NCBI GenBank assembly: GCA_019634735.1
Contig: JAHCAT010000009.1
Span: forward strand, 1-64,000
Direction: 5' to 3'
Source: Lysobacterales bacterium
GTDB taxonomy: Bacteria; Pseudomonadota; Gammaproteobacteria; Xanthomonadales; UBA2363
DNA: 64,000 nucleotides
The notes beneath the pieces are model-generated. The model was given only the letters and a program-made list of their open reading frames with translations, had not been told where the DNA came from and made no database searches. The position numbers and the translations under genes are program-made. Shown here one piece after another: positions 19,471 through 29,276 of the stretch (the stretch's first letter is position 1; the number at the start of each line of letters is the position of its first letter).

Positions 19471-21348
19471 TCAGCGCATGCCGGCGAGCAGGTGGTCGAC
19501 CACCCGTGTCGCCAGGTCCTCGGCCGTCTCGGTCTCGGTGTCGAGCACCAGCTCGGCGGCCTCGGGCACCTCGTAGGGTGAATCGATGCCGGTGAAGTTG
19601 GGGATCAGCCCGGCGCGCGCCTTGGCGTACAGGCCCTTGGCGTCGCGTGCCTCGGCGGTCGCCAGCGACGCCTTGACGTGGACCTCGATGAACTCGCCGT
19701 CCGGGAAGCGCTCGCGCGCCAGGCGGCGCTCGGCGCGGAACGGCGAGATGAAGCTGACCAGCACGATCAGCCCGGCATCGGTCATCAGCCGCGCCACCTC
19801 GGCGACCCGGCGGATGTTCTCGACGCGGTCGGCGGCGGTGAACCCGAGGTCGCGGTTGAGCCCGTGCCGGACGTTGTCGCCGTCCAGGATGAAGGTGTGG
19901 AAGCCGCGCGCGTGCAGGCGCTTCTCGACCAGGTTGGCGATCGTCGACTTGCCGGCGCCGGACAGGCCGGTGAACCACAGCACGCGCGGCTGCTGCCCCT
20001 TGATGCGGGCGCGCGCGGCGCGGTCGACATCCAGGTGCTGCCAGTGGATGTTGCCGGCGCGGCGCAGCGCGAAGTCGACCATGCCGGCGGCGACCGTGCC
20101 GTGGTCCTCGCGGTCGATCAGGATGAAGCCGCCCAGCGCCGGGTCGGCGGCATAGGGCTCGAACGGCACCGGCTGGTCCAGGCTCAGGCGGACGTTGGCG
20201 ATGGCATTGAGCTCCAGATGCCGCGCGGCCAGTTCGGCGCCGGTGTCGATGTCGATGCGGTGGCGGATCTCGGTGACCTGGGCGGTGACCGTGCGGGTGC
20301 CCAGGGTCAGCCAGTAGGAGCGACCGGGATACAGGGGCTTGTCGGCCATCCACAGCAGGTGGGCGGCGAACTGGTCGGCGACCTCGGGCGGATCGTTCGC
20401 CGCGGCGATCAGGTCGCCGCGGCCGGCGTCGACCGCGTCGTCCAGCACCACGGTGACCGCCTGGCCGGCGCTTGCCACGGGCACCTCGCCCTCCGGCCCC
20501 AGGACCCGGGCGATCCGGGTCCGGCGGCCGCCGGGCAGCACCACCACCGAATCGCCCGGCGCGACGGCGCCGGCGCACACGGTGCCGGCCAGGCCCCGGA
20601 AGTCCGGGTCGGGGCGGTTCACCCACTGCACCGGCAGGCGCAGCGGCCCATCGCGGCGCAGGCCCCGGGCCGGGGCGGCCTCCAGCGCAGCGAGCAGGGT
20701 CGGACCCTGGTACCAGGGCATCCGGTCCGAGCCGGTGCACAGGTTGTCGCCATCCAGCGCGCAGACCGGGATCGCCTGCACGCCGTCGATGCCGAGGCGC
20801 GCGGCCAGCGCCCGGTAGGCCTCGGCGATCTCCTCGAAGCGCTCCCTTCCGAAGCCGACCAGATCCATCTTGTTGACCGCCAGCAGCACCTGGCGGATGC
20901 CGAGCAGGGCGACGATATGGCTGTGCCGGCGGGTCTGCGCGAGCAGGCCCTTGCGGGCGTCGACCAGGACCACGGCGAGGTCGGCAGTGGACGCCCCGGT
21001 CGCCATGTTGCGGGTGTACTGCTCGTGGCCAGGGCAGTCGGCGACGATGAAGCTGCGCTGCGCCGTGGCGAAATAGCGGTAGGCGACGTCGATGGTGATG
21101 CCCTGTTCGCGCTCGGCGGCCAGGCCGTCGACCAGCAAGGCGAAATCGATGCGTTCGCCCTGGGTTCCGTGGCGCCGGCTGTCGCGCGCCAGCGCGGCAA
21201 GCTGGTCGTCGTGCAGCAGGCGGCTGTCGTGCAGCAGGCGGCCGATCAGCGTCGACTTGCCGTCGTCGACGCTGCCGCAGGTGATGAAACGCAGCCGCGT
21301 GCGCGCCTCGTGCCGGCGCAGCCGTTCCGCCAGTGCCCCGGCCGCCAT
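19471..21348 (-). CDS. cysNC: Bifunctional sulfate adenylyltransferase subunit 1 / APS kinase
   Basis: 625 residues. The N-terminal CysN GTPase (about residues 20-430) has the P-loop [17 protein letters not shown] and NKMDL motifs and drives ATP sulfurylase. The C-terminal CysC kinase (about 440-625) has its own P-loop GLSGAGKST and phosphorylates APS to PAPS. The start ATG overlaps the cysD stop (TGATG), so the two subunits are translated together. The pathway feeds assimilatory sulfate reduction or sulfation. No cysH/I/J is nearby. Confidence 0.96.
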   Translation of the reverse strand: MAAGALAERLRRHEARTRLRFITCGSVDDGKSTLIGRLLHDSRLLHDDQLAALARDSRRHGTQGERIDFALLVDGLAAEREQGITIDVAYRYFATAQRSFIVADCPGHEQYTRNMATGASTADLAVVLVDARKGLLAQTRRHSHIVALLGIRQVLLAVNKMDLVGFGRERFEEIAEAYRALAARLGIDGVQAIPVCALDGDNLCTGSDRMPWYQGPTLLAALEAAPARGLRRDGPLRLPVQWVNRPDPDFRGLAGTVCAGAVAPGDSVVVLPGGRRTRIARVLGPEGEVPVASAGQAVTVVLDDAVDAGRGDLIAAANDPPEVADQFAAHLLWMADKPLYPGRSYWLTLGTRTVTAQVTEIRHRIDIDTGAELAARHLELNAIANVRLSLDQPVPFEPYAADPALGGFILIDREDHGTVAAGMVDFALRRAGNIHWQHLDVDRAARARIKGQQPRVLWFTGLSGAGKSTIANLVEKRLHARGFHTFILDGDNVRHGLNRDLGFTAADRVENIRRVAEVARLMTDAGLIVLVSFISPFRAERRLARERFPDGEFIEVHVKASLATAEARDAKGLYAKARAGLIPNFTGIDSPYEVPEAAELVLDTETETAEDLATRVVDHLLAGMR

Positions 21349-22286
21349 CAGAAGTAGCCCTCCTGCTTCTTCTTCTCCATCGACGAGGCCGGGTCGTGGT
21401 CGATCACCCGACCCTGACGTTCGGAGGTGGTGGCGTCCAGCATCTCGGCGATCACCTCCTCCAGGGTGGCGGCGTCGGACTCGATGGCGCCGGTGAGGGG
21501 GTAGCAGCCCAGGGTGCGGAAGCGGACCCGGCGCAGCGCCGGCACCTCGCCGGGGCGCAGCGGCAGGCGCGCGTCGTCGACCATCAGCAAGGTGCCATCG
21601 CGCTCGACCACCGGGCGCTCGCGGGCGAAGTACAGGGACGGCACCTCGATCGCTTCGCGCAGGATGTACAGCCACACGTCCAGCTCGGTCCAGTTCGACA
21701 GCGGGAACACGCGCACGCTTTCGCCGGGGTGCAGGCGGGTGTTGTAGAGCCGCCAGAGTTCCGGGCGCTGGTTCTTGGGATCCCAGCGGTGCTGCGCGGT
21801 ACGGAAGCTGAAGATGCGCTCCTTGGCGCGCGAGGCCTCCTCATCGCGGCGGGCGCCGCCGATCGCGGCGTCGAAGCCGTGCCGGTCCAGCGCCTGCCTG
21901 AGCGCCTGGGTCTTCATCACGTCGGTGTGCACCGCGGCGCCGTGGCTGACCGGCGAGATGCCGCGCGCCACGCCGTCGGGATTGGTGTGCACCAGCAAGG
22001 TGGCGCCGGTCTGCGCGGCGCGGCGGTCGCGGAAGGCGATCATCTCGCGGAACTTCCAGCCGGTGTCGACGTGCAGCAGCGGCAGCGGCGGCCGCGCCGG
22101 CGCGAACGCCTTGCCGAGCAGGTGCAGCAGCACCGAGCTGTCCTTGCCCACCGAGTACAGCAGCACCGGCTTGCGGAAGCAGGCGGCCACCTCGCGCAGC
22201 ACGTGGATGGCCTCGGCCTCCAGCTCGTCCAGGTGGCTGGGCGCGCCTTGCGACGCCACGGTCGCGGACCGGCGTGGGACGCTCAA
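21348..22286 (-). CDS. cysD: Sulfate adenylyltransferase subunit 2
   Basis: 312 residues from a TTG at 22286, which has AGGA seven nt upstream; a GTG at 22259 would give 304 residues and match E. coli CysD (302) more closely but lacks a good ribosome binding site. It is a PP-loop ATP pyrophosphatase that activates sulfate with ATP to form APS. Motif [15 protein letters not shown] is at about residue 44, and the C-terminal [12 protein letters not shown] is typical. It partners CysNC and follows glnB by 22 nt, so the three genes are likely one transcript. Confidence 0.95.
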   Translation of the reverse strand: MSVPRRSATVASQGAPSHLDELEAEAIHVLREVAACFRKPVLLYSVGKDSSVLLHLLGKAFAPARPPLPLLHVDTGWKFREMIAFRDRRAAQTGATLLVHTNPDGVARGISPVSHGAAVHTDVMKTQALRQALDRHGFDAAIGGARRDEEASRAKERIFSFRTAQHRWDPKNQRPELWRLYNTRLHPGESVRVFPLSNWTELDVWLYILREAIEVPSLYFARERPVVERDGTLLMVDDARLPLRPGEVPALRRVRFRTLGCYPLTGAIESDAATLEEVIAEMLDATTSERQGRVIDHDPASSMEKKKQEGYF

Positions 22287-22308
22287 GGGCGGGTCCTGGA
22301 CGGCACGC

Positions 22309-22686
<378 letters not shown>

Positions 22687-22751
22687 CTAGCCGTCCCGCC
22701 GATGCCTGGCGGTGCCGGACCCCCCACACTGCCCGCACGCCGAGGCCCGCC

Positions 22752-23012
22752 ATGATCCGTCCCGAGCACATCGAAGCCCTGAGCCAGCGCATCGGCGAGC
22801 TGCTTCCCCCCTCCGTCCGCGAGGGCGGCGAGGCGTTCCGCGCCAACCTGAAGGCCGCCGTGGGCGCCCAGCTCGGCCGCCTGGACCTGGTCACCCGCGA
22901 GGAATTCGAGATCCAGCGCGCCCTGCTGCAGCGCAGCCGGGAGCGCCTGGACCAGCTTGCCGCCCGCGTCGACGCCCTCGAGGCCGCGTTGGCGCGCCGC
23001 GACGGCGGCTGA
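22752..23012 (+). CDS. ubiK: Ubiquinone biosynthesis accessory factor UbiK
   Basis: 86 residues. The small cytosolic BMFP/YqiC family protein supports the Ubi complex in aerobic ubiquinone synthesis. Features seen: amphipathic N-terminal half (LPPSVREGGEAFRANLKAAVGAQLGRLDLVTREEFEIQ, typical), then a C-terminal coiled coil (LLQRSRERLDQLAARVDALEAAL). It ends 7 nt before the GTG of comM, an arrangement common in gammaproteobacteria, so ubiK and the original comM were probably co-transcribed. Confidence 0.92.
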   Translation: MIRPEHIEALSQRIGELLPPSVREGGEAFRANLKAAVGAQLGRLDLVTREEFEIQRALLQRSRERLDQLAARVDALEAALARRDGG

Positions 23013-23019
23013 GGGCCGG

Positions 23020-23880
23020 GTGGGCCTGGCCGTCGTCTCCAGCCGCGCCCAGCTCGGGGTGCAGGCGCCGGAGGTGGCGGTCGAGGTGAACCTCGGCGGC
23101 GGCCTGCCGAACGTGCAGATCGTCGGCATGGCGGAGACCGCGGTGAAGGAGGCACGCGATCGCGTCCGTGCCGCCCTGCAGAATGCCGGTTTCCGCTTCC
23201 CGGACGGCCGCCTGACCGTCAATCTGGCGCCCGCCGACCTGCCCAAGGACGGCTGCCGCTTCGATCTGGCGATCGCACTGGGCATCCTGGCCGCCAGTGG
23301 CCAGATCCCGGCCGCCCGCCTCGCGGGCATGGAGTTCCTGGGCGAGCTGGCGCTTTCCGGCGCCCTGCGCCCGGTACACGGCGTCCTGCCGGCGGCGATC
23401 CGCTGCGGCCAGGCCGGGCGCGCCCTGGTGGTGCCGGCCGGCAACGCCGCAGAAGCGGCGCTTGCGCCGGGCGCGCGGGCCCTGGCCGCAGACAGCCTGC
23501 TAGCGGTGTGCCGGTTCCTGCGCGAGGGCCAGGGCCTGGCCGAGGCGGTCGCGGAAGGGGTTGGCGATACGCAGGCGGCGAACCTGGTGGGCACCGACCT
23601 GGCGGAGGTGCGCGGCCAGGCGCGTGCCCGTCGCGCCCTGGAGGTGGCGGCGGCAGGGGGACACAACCTGCTGATGATCGGGCCGCCCGGCAGCGGCAAG
23701 ACCCTGCTGGCGACCTGCCTGCCCGGCATCCTTCCGCCGCTGTCGACGGAACGGGCGCTGGAGGCGGCGGCGATCGCCTCGATCGCCGGACTTCCGCCGC
23801 GTCTCGGCGCCGCATTCCATGAGCCGCCCTTCCGTTCCCCGCACCACACCGCCTCGGCGGTCGCCCTGGTCGGCGGCGGC
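23020..23880 (+). pseudogene. comM: comM, 5' part (interrupted by Tn7-like transposon)
   Basis: First 287 codons of ComM (YifB/Mg-chelatase-like AAA+ helicase that promotes branch migration during natural transformation). GTG start at 23020 with GAGGG upstream gives MGLAVVSSRAQLGVQAPEV. The Lon-like N-terminal region and the Walker A motif GPPGSGKT (about residue 223) lie in this part. The transposon starts directly after the codons for VALVGGG. Twelve transposon-encoded residues (CEFQSITRLSSH) follow before a stop at 23917-23919. Walker B is in the distant 3' part, so this fragment cannot be an active ATPase. Confidence 0.95.
23876..23880. repeat. Target-site duplication, left copy (GCGGC)
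   Basis: GCGGC here and at 49507-49511 flank the transposon directly. Five-bp duplications are characteristic of Tn7-family insertion. Confidence 0.9.
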
Positions 23881-23928
23881 TGTGAATTCCAGTCAATTAC
23901 GCGACTTTCCAGCCATTAACGAGACGGG
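23881..23928. repeat. Transposon left end with two TnsB-site-like repeats
   Basis: After the terminal TGTGA come CAATTACGCGACTTT (23894-23908) and CATTAACGAGACGGG (23914-23928). Both resemble motifs at the right end in inverse orientation (AGTCGCG-CAATAA / CCATTAA type), as expected for repeated TnsB binding sites. Confidence 0.65.
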
Positions 23929-24010
23929 ATTGGCGCTTCTCAAGCAACTGCGGTCCCGCGACCACGTTCCTCAGCCCTAGGGCGCGGAATCTGCACCCCT
24001 TTTCAGCCGT

Positions 24011-24419
24011 TCAAGGTGGATCGTGGCGTTTGCGGTTGGGCGCTTCACGGACCTGTTCAGCTGTGTCCCAGCTTGGAGGATCGCTGCCCTCGAAAAAGGC
24101 GAGCCACCGCCAATCGCACATCAGGCCCTCCCACAGGGCTGTCCAATGCGCGGGGTCGAAACCACGGCTGAAGTCGACGACGGGTCCCCCGCACTACCTC
24201 ATACGTCACGAGCGTCAAGGGCGGAATCAGGGGCGAAAACTGCTGGTACTCTGGGATCGCGGTTTCGATCGAGTCGGAAAGGTAGAGGCGGGGCATGCCC
24301 TTGCGGTTCAGTCGGCCCCCGACCTTGGCTGCGCCGGCCCCGCTCAACGGCTGGCTGGCCCACTCCGGAGCATGGGCGCGGTAGAAATGCGCCGGGCCGG
24401 TGAGGTGGGTCAGGATCAC
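24011..24419 (-). pseudogene. RES-domain toxin, frameshifted
   Basis: The first ~80 codons encode the RES-domain core (FYRAHAPEWASQPLSGAGAAKVGGRLN, YLSDSIETAIPEYQQ, then TLVTYEVVRG). RES toxins degrade or phosphorolyse cellular NAD+. After a run of five Gs (24186-24190, written CCCCC on the plus strand) the frame goes astray and the product ends at 24057. With four Gs the frame would continue as RGPVVDFSRGFDPAHWTALW and ...MCDWRWLAFF...PPSW to a stop at 24011, exactly the expected C-terminus. So it is a recent frameshift, a sequencing error or a slippery site. It starts 4 nt inside the antitoxin stop (ATGA). Confidence 0.8.
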
Positions 24420-24796
24420 CCTGCAGCACCGCTGCTGGTCGAGTCGATGTAGTCGATGAGCGCCTGCACCTTGCCCTGCTCGACCAGCTGCAGCGGCGTG
24501 AAGTGGTTGAACTCGGGGATCGGCTGATTGCGAAACCAGAACAGGGCGGTGTCCAGGTCTCCACTGAGCTCATGGGCGGCCGACAACACGCGAACAACGT
24601 CCCCCATGGCCTCTTGCAGCTTTGGCGAGGTAGGGGAGAGGCTGACCGTGTTGCGATGGACCCGCGCCAGGCTGGCCAGCTTCTGGATGGGCAGCTCCAA
24701 CGCTTCCGCCAGGCGCCCGGGGGAGAGCGCCGTGCGGGACGATTCATCCCTTAGGGTCGAGAGGAAGGCGGCAAACTGGTCGCTGGCGACGTTCAT
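24416..24796 (-). CDS. Xre/ParS-type antitoxin with DUF2384 toxin-binding domain
   Basis: 126 residues from the ATG at 24796. The N-terminal helix-turn-helix-like half (ALSPGRLAEALELPIQKLASLARVHRNTV) is followed by the MbcA/ParS toxin-binding C-terminus (ALFWFRNQPIPEFNHFTPLQLVEQGKVQALIDYI), the usual partner of RES toxins. It would bind its own promoter and neutralise the toxin. It overlaps the toxin gene by 4 nt. Because the toxin is frameshifted, the antitoxin may now be functionless or serve as an anti-toxin against related elements. Confidence 0.88.
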   Translation of the reverse strand: MNVASDQFAAFLSTLRDESSRTALSPGRLAEALELPIQKLASLARVHRNTVSLSPTSPKLQEAMGDVVRVLSAAHELSGDLDTALFWFRNQPIPEFNHFTPLQLVEQGKVQALIDYIDSTSSGAAG

Positions 24797-24873
24797 GAGG
24801 CTGGCTCCCTGCTGCCTTTGTGCTGGAGTCTCGCACAATACGTGCCCACAGGCATAGCCTCGTGACCTGCTTA

Positions 24874-25074
24874 CTATGCGGCGCCACCCTCCTCGAGGAC
24901 CAGCGCCGGGTCCACCCCCAATCGTCCCGCGAGGGTGAGCGCCTCGTTCGCGACCGGGCTCAATAAAAGCCGCGCCGGACCGTTGGGGTCAGCAGCGTGG
25001 AGCCTGGCGAGCTTGTGCCAGATCACCACCAGTTCGGCGAGGGCTTCGGCATCGGTCTGGGTGTCCACGGACAC
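24874..25074 (-). CDS. Small hypothetical protein
   Basis: 66 residues from a GTG start. Acidic, leucine- and alanine-rich, probably helical (ALAELVVIWHKLARLHA ... VANEALTLAGRLGVDPALVLEEGG). I do not recognise it. It sits just upstream of the RES/Xre pair on the same strand, 77 nt from the antitoxin start, so could be the first gene of that transcript. Coding bias looks plausible but the length makes it uncertain. Confidence 0.35.
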   Translation of the reverse strand: MSVDTQTDAEALAELVVIWHKLARLHAADPNGPARLLLSPVANEALTLAGRLGVDPALVLEEGGAA

Positions 25075-25276
25075 AGCTTAGCGCCCGCGATCGGCTTGTG
25101 TTGACCGCCGCGCAGTGCAGCGCTGATGAGAAGGGGTTCATCTGGTCGCTGGAGGGCTGCACCATGCTCAACGAAGAATAGCCAGCAGCGGGCCCTCCCC
25201 GCAGCCCCGAGGCCTCCAACATAATGCGCGACTGAGCTATGTTCTGAGGAACAGAGACCTCACGCCTGCGTTATCC

Positions 25277-27175
25277 ATGCCGATCATCGAGGAGTTTCCC
25301 AACGACGACGTCTTTCGGCTCGTCAAATGGTTCGACAAGTTCACGCTCCCGCATCTGACTACCCGATCCCCCTCGGTCACCGTTCGTCTCCAGCGGCTGC
25401 CGTTTAGGCGCCATGCCGACCTGAACTGCCTTTCGCGGGAGGACGCCGTCGGGTTGCTACCGCTCGACCGCACTGACACCGGGCAAAGCCAGTACACATC
25501 CGTGGCCGTGCACGCAGGCTTGCTTCCACACCTTTCGATCGGCCGCGTCTACCAAGGCCGGCGCCTAGTGGGGGAGCTGCCCGCGCGACAGGTGATGATT
25601 TCTCTACCGCAGGCTGAGCTCTCCTGCCGTGAAGTGTCCATCGGCGAGGAGCTGGAAGCACCCCCTGGCTGGAGCTACCCCTACAAGCAGCTCCTGTCCC
25701 GAGAGTTCGGCGGCATCCAGAACGAATTCAGTGCATCGCGCTGCCTGGTCTTCAACGACCAGAGCGGAATCGACTACATTATCCCGAGAGCGCTAGTCTT
25801 CCAGAGGTTCTATGCCATTCAACGCGAACTAGCCAACGCGTTCACCACCGGCCCCTGGGCACTGACCAAGCGCAAGATCGTCTACGAGGGCCAATTGAAT
25901 TCCGGTTTGGAGACCAAGGTCGACCCCAGCACCGGGGCCTGGCATATCATCCTGCAGACGCATGTCGAGAACGACTTCGCCCGCCTCGCGGCGCTGTTGT
26001 ACTTTGACGACTATGCGGCTGCGTGCGCCGAATCGATCTATACCGGGATGCTTACCGACCGTCGTGGCAACCAGTATGCGCCCTGGTTCGCCCAGGCCAA
26101 AATCCCGTTCCGAGCCGAGTCCAAGCCGCTCAGGCTGCTGATCAAGGGCTTCATGTTGGCGCCTCGGCTTGGCCGCCTAGGCGCAGGCGGGAAGCCGGTG
26201 GTGCACAAGCAAACGTTTCTGGCTACTTCGATCCTGGGCTGCAGCTGGCCCAGCTACGCACCACAAATCAAGGCGGGCAGGCTCAATAGCGGCGATAAAG
26301 GCAGGGAGCAGCTACCGGCAGCCGGCGACCGACCATATGCCGGCCATCTACGCGCTCGTCCTGCAGGAAGTGAATTGATCACGACCAGCGCCGTCGATGC
26401 GTCCGCAAGGCAGGGAGATGCTATCACCCTCGAAGACACCTTTTCCTGGTTGGATGGCGAGGAGCCAGAGAAGCTCACCAAGGATCGGAGCCAGCTTTAC
26501 GGCGAGAGCGATGCCGTTCGCGCGCACCCACCGCCACTCGATACCGCTTCGGGAGGCGAACGCACTCATCAGAGCGGCAATGCCGCGCCGGCGCACCACA
26601 AGGTCCTTGTCCGGGATCCAATCAACCGTTTTCGTTATCTCCTGGATGCCTTCGAAGCACTGCAGAATGCGCGGGAACTGCGGAGCTACTCGGTGTATCA
26701 GCCCGCGATCCCATCTCAGATGGCACAGTGCGGCGGACTGGTCTGTTGGAACTTGCTTGATGCAGCCGCGCGCCACACAGGCCGCTGGCCGAACGCAGGA
26801 TGGCGCATGATCGAGCGTGCCCGAGGCAGGGGATCCGAGCGAACGCCAGGAAAGCCTCGTTGCGTGCTAGTGGTGCGTGTCGAACGCGCCGGTCGCGTCG
26901 GCTACTGGTTCGAGATCGAGACACGGCCGACTGAAGGCGGTGTACTTTCACCATATTTCTATGGCCTTGGACCGCATGATCAGGAAGTGATCCAGCACCT
27001 GATCGAATCAATCTCACGCGTTGAAGGGCGAAACCTCCGGCAGGCCGCCAAAACGGCCCTGGAAGCTGTCGGTCGCGGCAAGGCACAGTGCTATCGTCAC
27101 CACTATCGAGACAAGCAAAGTTCGGAGCTTGATGTGAGTTCGCTCCGACGCTTCTTTCAACGATGCGACTCATGA
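25277..27175 (+). CDS. TnsE-like transposition protein
   Basis: 632 residues. By eye it shares layout and short motifs with Tn7 TnsE: a DYIIPRALVFQRFYAIQ segment (TnsE YHIPQLELARSLF), CAESIYTGM...WFAQAKIPF followed by LRLLIKG and FLATSILGCSWPS (TnsE ESIF...W, LHVKG, NAMLPS), a hydrophilic linker (residues about 345-440), and a C-terminal domain RCVLVVRVERAGRVGYWFEIETR...HLIESI. TnsE steers transposition to replicating DNA, typically conjugal plasmids. It lies at the end of the element opposite tnsABC and is transcribed toward the cargo. Identification is my reading of motifs and needs a profile search. Confidence 0.62.
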   Translation: MPIIEEFPNDDVFRLVKWFDKFTLPHLTTRSPSVTVRLQRLPFRRHADLNCLSREDAVGLLPLDRTDTGQSQYTSVAVHAGLLPHLSIGRVYQGRRLVGELPARQVMISLPQAELSCREVSIGEELEAPPGWSYPYKQLLSREFGGIQNEFSASRCLVFNDQSGIDYIIPRALVFQRFYAIQRELANAFTTGPWALTKRKIVYEGQLNSGLETKVDPSTGAWHIILQTHVENDFARLAALLYFDDYAAACAESIYTGMLTDRRGNQYAPWFAQAKIPFRAESKPLRLLIKGFMLAPRLGRLGAGGKPVVHKQTFLATSILGCSWPSYAPQIKAGRLNSGDKGREQLPAAGDRPYAGHLRARPAGSELITTSAVDASARQGDAITLEDTFSWLDGEEPEKLTKDRSQLYGESDAVRAHPPPLDTASGGERTHQSGNAAPAHHKVLVRDPINRFRYLLDAFEALQNARELRSYSVYQPAIPSQMAQCGGLVCWNLLDAAARHTGRWPNAGWRMIERARGRGSERTPGKPRCVLVVRVERAGRVGYWFEIETRPTEGGVLSPYFYGLGPHDQEVIQHLIESISRVEGRNLRQAAKTALEAVGRGKAQCYRHHYRDKQSSELDVSSLRRFFQRCDS

Positions 27176-27285
27176 AGGCCGGAACTCAGCTGCCCCCGGC
27201 TTCTGGCTTCGGCCGCTGCCTGGCGTGAGTTGGCAGCTGCGGTTCGCCGGTGGGGACCGTCGATCGAAGTCCGATGGTCGCTCAC

Positions 27286-28536
27286 TTACCCGGCGCTACG
27301 TGATTTGATGAATCGCCGCGTTGCGTCGGTGGCGGTCACGCGGTGGCACAGGTAGTCGGGGTCCCCGATCCCGACCAGGACCCCCACCAGATCGCGAGCA
27401 ATCAAATAGGCCAGTGCAGGGTTGAGTCGTCGCGGTGAATAGTCGTAGCGCCCTGCGATCTCAGCGGGCGTTATAGGGAAGTCAGGGTCGTTGTGAAGGT
27501 CGGCGGCGAGCCGGAGCGCGTCCTCCGCAGGATTCCAAGGCTTCCACAGGGTGTCGAAGTCAGCGTATAGCTCAGGTTCGGCCACCACGAATCCGCCGTC
27601 AGAGTACTCGTGCACTTTCACCACGCCTCGGAGCTCGTAGATGGCGTCGGCCAGGTCTTCCTTCGAAAGTCCCGTCAGCGCTTGAAGCTGGCTTTTGGTG
27701 AACTGAGGGTCGAGCTGCGTTGCGGTCTTCGTGTGCTCAACGAAGGCGCGTGCAAGAGCGACCGCTGCCGGTGATGCGCCGGACTTCCTCGCCAGCGACG
27801 CGGTCGGTGGGGGTGGGCCGATCGGAGGCTTTCGAGTGACACCGTGGATGTCGTGGATGAGCTGGTGCAGGTCGGTTTCGAGATCGCGGATCTCCGGCGA
27901 GTACCTGCCACGAAGCAAGGGAGGCAGTGCGCTCGCGGCGAGACCGTAACGCACCGGCAGAAAGCCGATGCGCTCGCTCAACATCCGAACCAACCCGGCG
28001 TCCATTTCTTGATTGACCCAGGGCTTCGAGAGGGAGGTCGGGGTCAGAAGCACCAGAAAGTGGGTGCAGTCCTCCAGACCCGTATCGATCTTCTGTCGCA
28101 GGCTGTCTCCTGCGTGAATCTCCCAGCGATCCCACCACGTGTCGATCCCGTTGCGGATGAGTGCATGCGCAAGCTGGCTAGCAAGGTCGCGATCCTCGCT
28201 CGCGTAGCTCAGGAAGACCTTGGGTGTCCGGGGCTGATCCAGGTCCGGCGAGGTGACCGTAGGGCCTCCTTCGACAGGCTGCCCATCGTCGTCGTTGACA
28301 CCAAGCGCCTCGCGCACGCGAGCGATCAAGGCATCAGAGCCTTCGATGTGCAACTGCACGTCTTCGAGCGAGGTTGCCCGAATGACGACGGTCGGGAACT
28401 CGCCCGTCTGGGGGTCGCGGATTCCGCCGATCTTCTCTCGAATCTGCTCTTTCACCGCCTCCAGTGCCGAGGCCATAAGCGCATCTTCAAAGGCGTCTGG
28501 GTCGAACGGCTTGCCATTGAACTCAATTCGCAACAT
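27286..28536 (-). CDS. TIR-domain protein, third gene of putative defence operon
   Basis: 416 residues from ATG 28536, which overlaps the preceding stop (TGATG). Residues 1-100 form an unassigned domain. Residues about 106-235 are a TIR domain: KVFLSYASEDRDLASQLAHAL, WWDRWEIHAGDS, and SKPWVNQEM with the glutamate at the position that is catalytic in NAD-cleaving TIRs. The C-terminal 180 residues look like two winged-helix segments (TKSQLQALTGLSKEDLADAIYELRG; ITPAEIAGRYDYSPRRLNPALAYL). Bacterial TIRs act in immunity as NADases or signal synthases. Here it is translationally coupled to a nuclease-like gene and a methyltransferase gene. Last gene of the operon. Confidence 0.85.
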   Translation of the reverse strand: MLRIEFNGKPFDPDAFEDALMASALEAVKEQIREKIGGIRDPQTGEFPTVVIRATSLEDVQLHIEGSDALIARVREALGVNDDDGQPVEGGPTVTSPDLDQPRTPKVFLSYASEDRDLASQLAHALIRNGIDTWWDRWEIHAGDSLRQKIDTGLEDCTHFLVLLTPTSLSKPWVNQEMDAGLVRMLSERIGFLPVRYGLAASALPPLLRGRYSPEIRDLETDLHQLIHDIHGVTRKPPIGPPPPTASLARKSGASPAAVALARAFVEHTKTATQLDPQFTKSQLQALTGLSKEDLADAIYELRGVVKVHEYSDGGFVVAEPELYADFDTLWKPWNPAEDALRLAADLHNDPDFPITPAEIAGRYDYSPRRLNPALAYLIARDLVGVLVGIGDPDYLCHRVTATDATRRFIKSRSAG

Positions 28537-29276
28537 CACAGCTCCAGCGCGTCATGCAGGGCGTTACGGCGGGCGCGCTTGCCTTCAGCGCGGGGTGGAT
28601 TCGGGAACTCTAGAAAAAGGTGAGAGACCACAATCGTCCCGTGCGCCGGCGCCTTGTCGGGATCACGGAGGTGTTCGGTGTCAAAGGCCGCATGAGCAGG
28701 AAAGAGCGCTGAGGGATCGCGAACCTGCCGGCCTCTCTCGCACGCCATGTCGAGCTGGTGGTGCGCTTTTGGCCCGGCCAACCAGCGGCGGAGTGGCGGT
28801 AAGGCGTCGTCGCGATGCACGGTGAGCATTGCGGCCATGAGCGCTACCGGCTGGCCCTGGCTGTAGTCCCCGTCCAGAAATCTCCTGAGTCCCTCCTTCA
28901 CATAGGTGCGCCGCTTTCCGGATGAGTGATCGAGGAACTTGAACTCGAATATCAGCTCCAGTGCCGGCAGCCTCGCGTTCGAAAAGTAACGAATATCGGT
29001 GCGCTTGCGATGGGTAACCGTCATGCCCGTGGCCGTCGCTCGTCGCAGCCGACCCTGGCGATGCTCGTAGCTCCAGTCGCCAGTGAGATGCCATTGCGCC
29101 TTGGCGCCGCGCAGGTACTCCCCGAGGATCTCGGTCAGATGGTTCTCGCGTTTACCCGGATTCACTGTATCGGGAGAGGTCAGCACCAAGGTGGTCCATG
29201 CTTCGCACACTGCACGTACTGCGCAAGGCGCATCGCCATCCAGAAACGCAGCCTGCCACGCTGTCCGCCCGCTCAT
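28536..29276 (-). CDS. Predicted PD-(D/E)XK nuclease, second gene of putative defence operon
   Basis: 246 residues from the ATG at 29276, which overlaps the methyltransferase stop (ATGA). I see no named family, but residues about 108-130 read RTDIRYFSNARLPALELIFEFKFLD split as an aspartate, then E-F-K 15-20 residues later in a hydrophobic strand, the pattern of a PD-(D/E)XK nuclease core. An N-terminal PGKRENHLTEILGEYL helix contains a glutamate often conserved in such folds. The rest is helical. Its place between methyltransferase and TIR genes supports a restriction or effector role. Nuclease assignment is an inference. Confidence 0.6.
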   Translation of the reverse strand: MSGRTAWQAAFLDGDAPCAVRAVCEAWTTLVLTSPDTVNPGKRENHLTEILGEYLRGAKAQWHLTGDWSYEHRQGRLRRATATGMTVTHRKRTDIRYFSNARLPALELIFEFKFLDHSSGKRRTYVKEGLRRFLDGDYSQGQPVALMAAMLTVHRDDALPPLRRWLAGPKAHHQLDMACERGRQVRDPSALFPAHAAFDTEHLRDPDKAPAHGTIVVSHLFLEFPNPPRAEGKRARRNALHDALEL

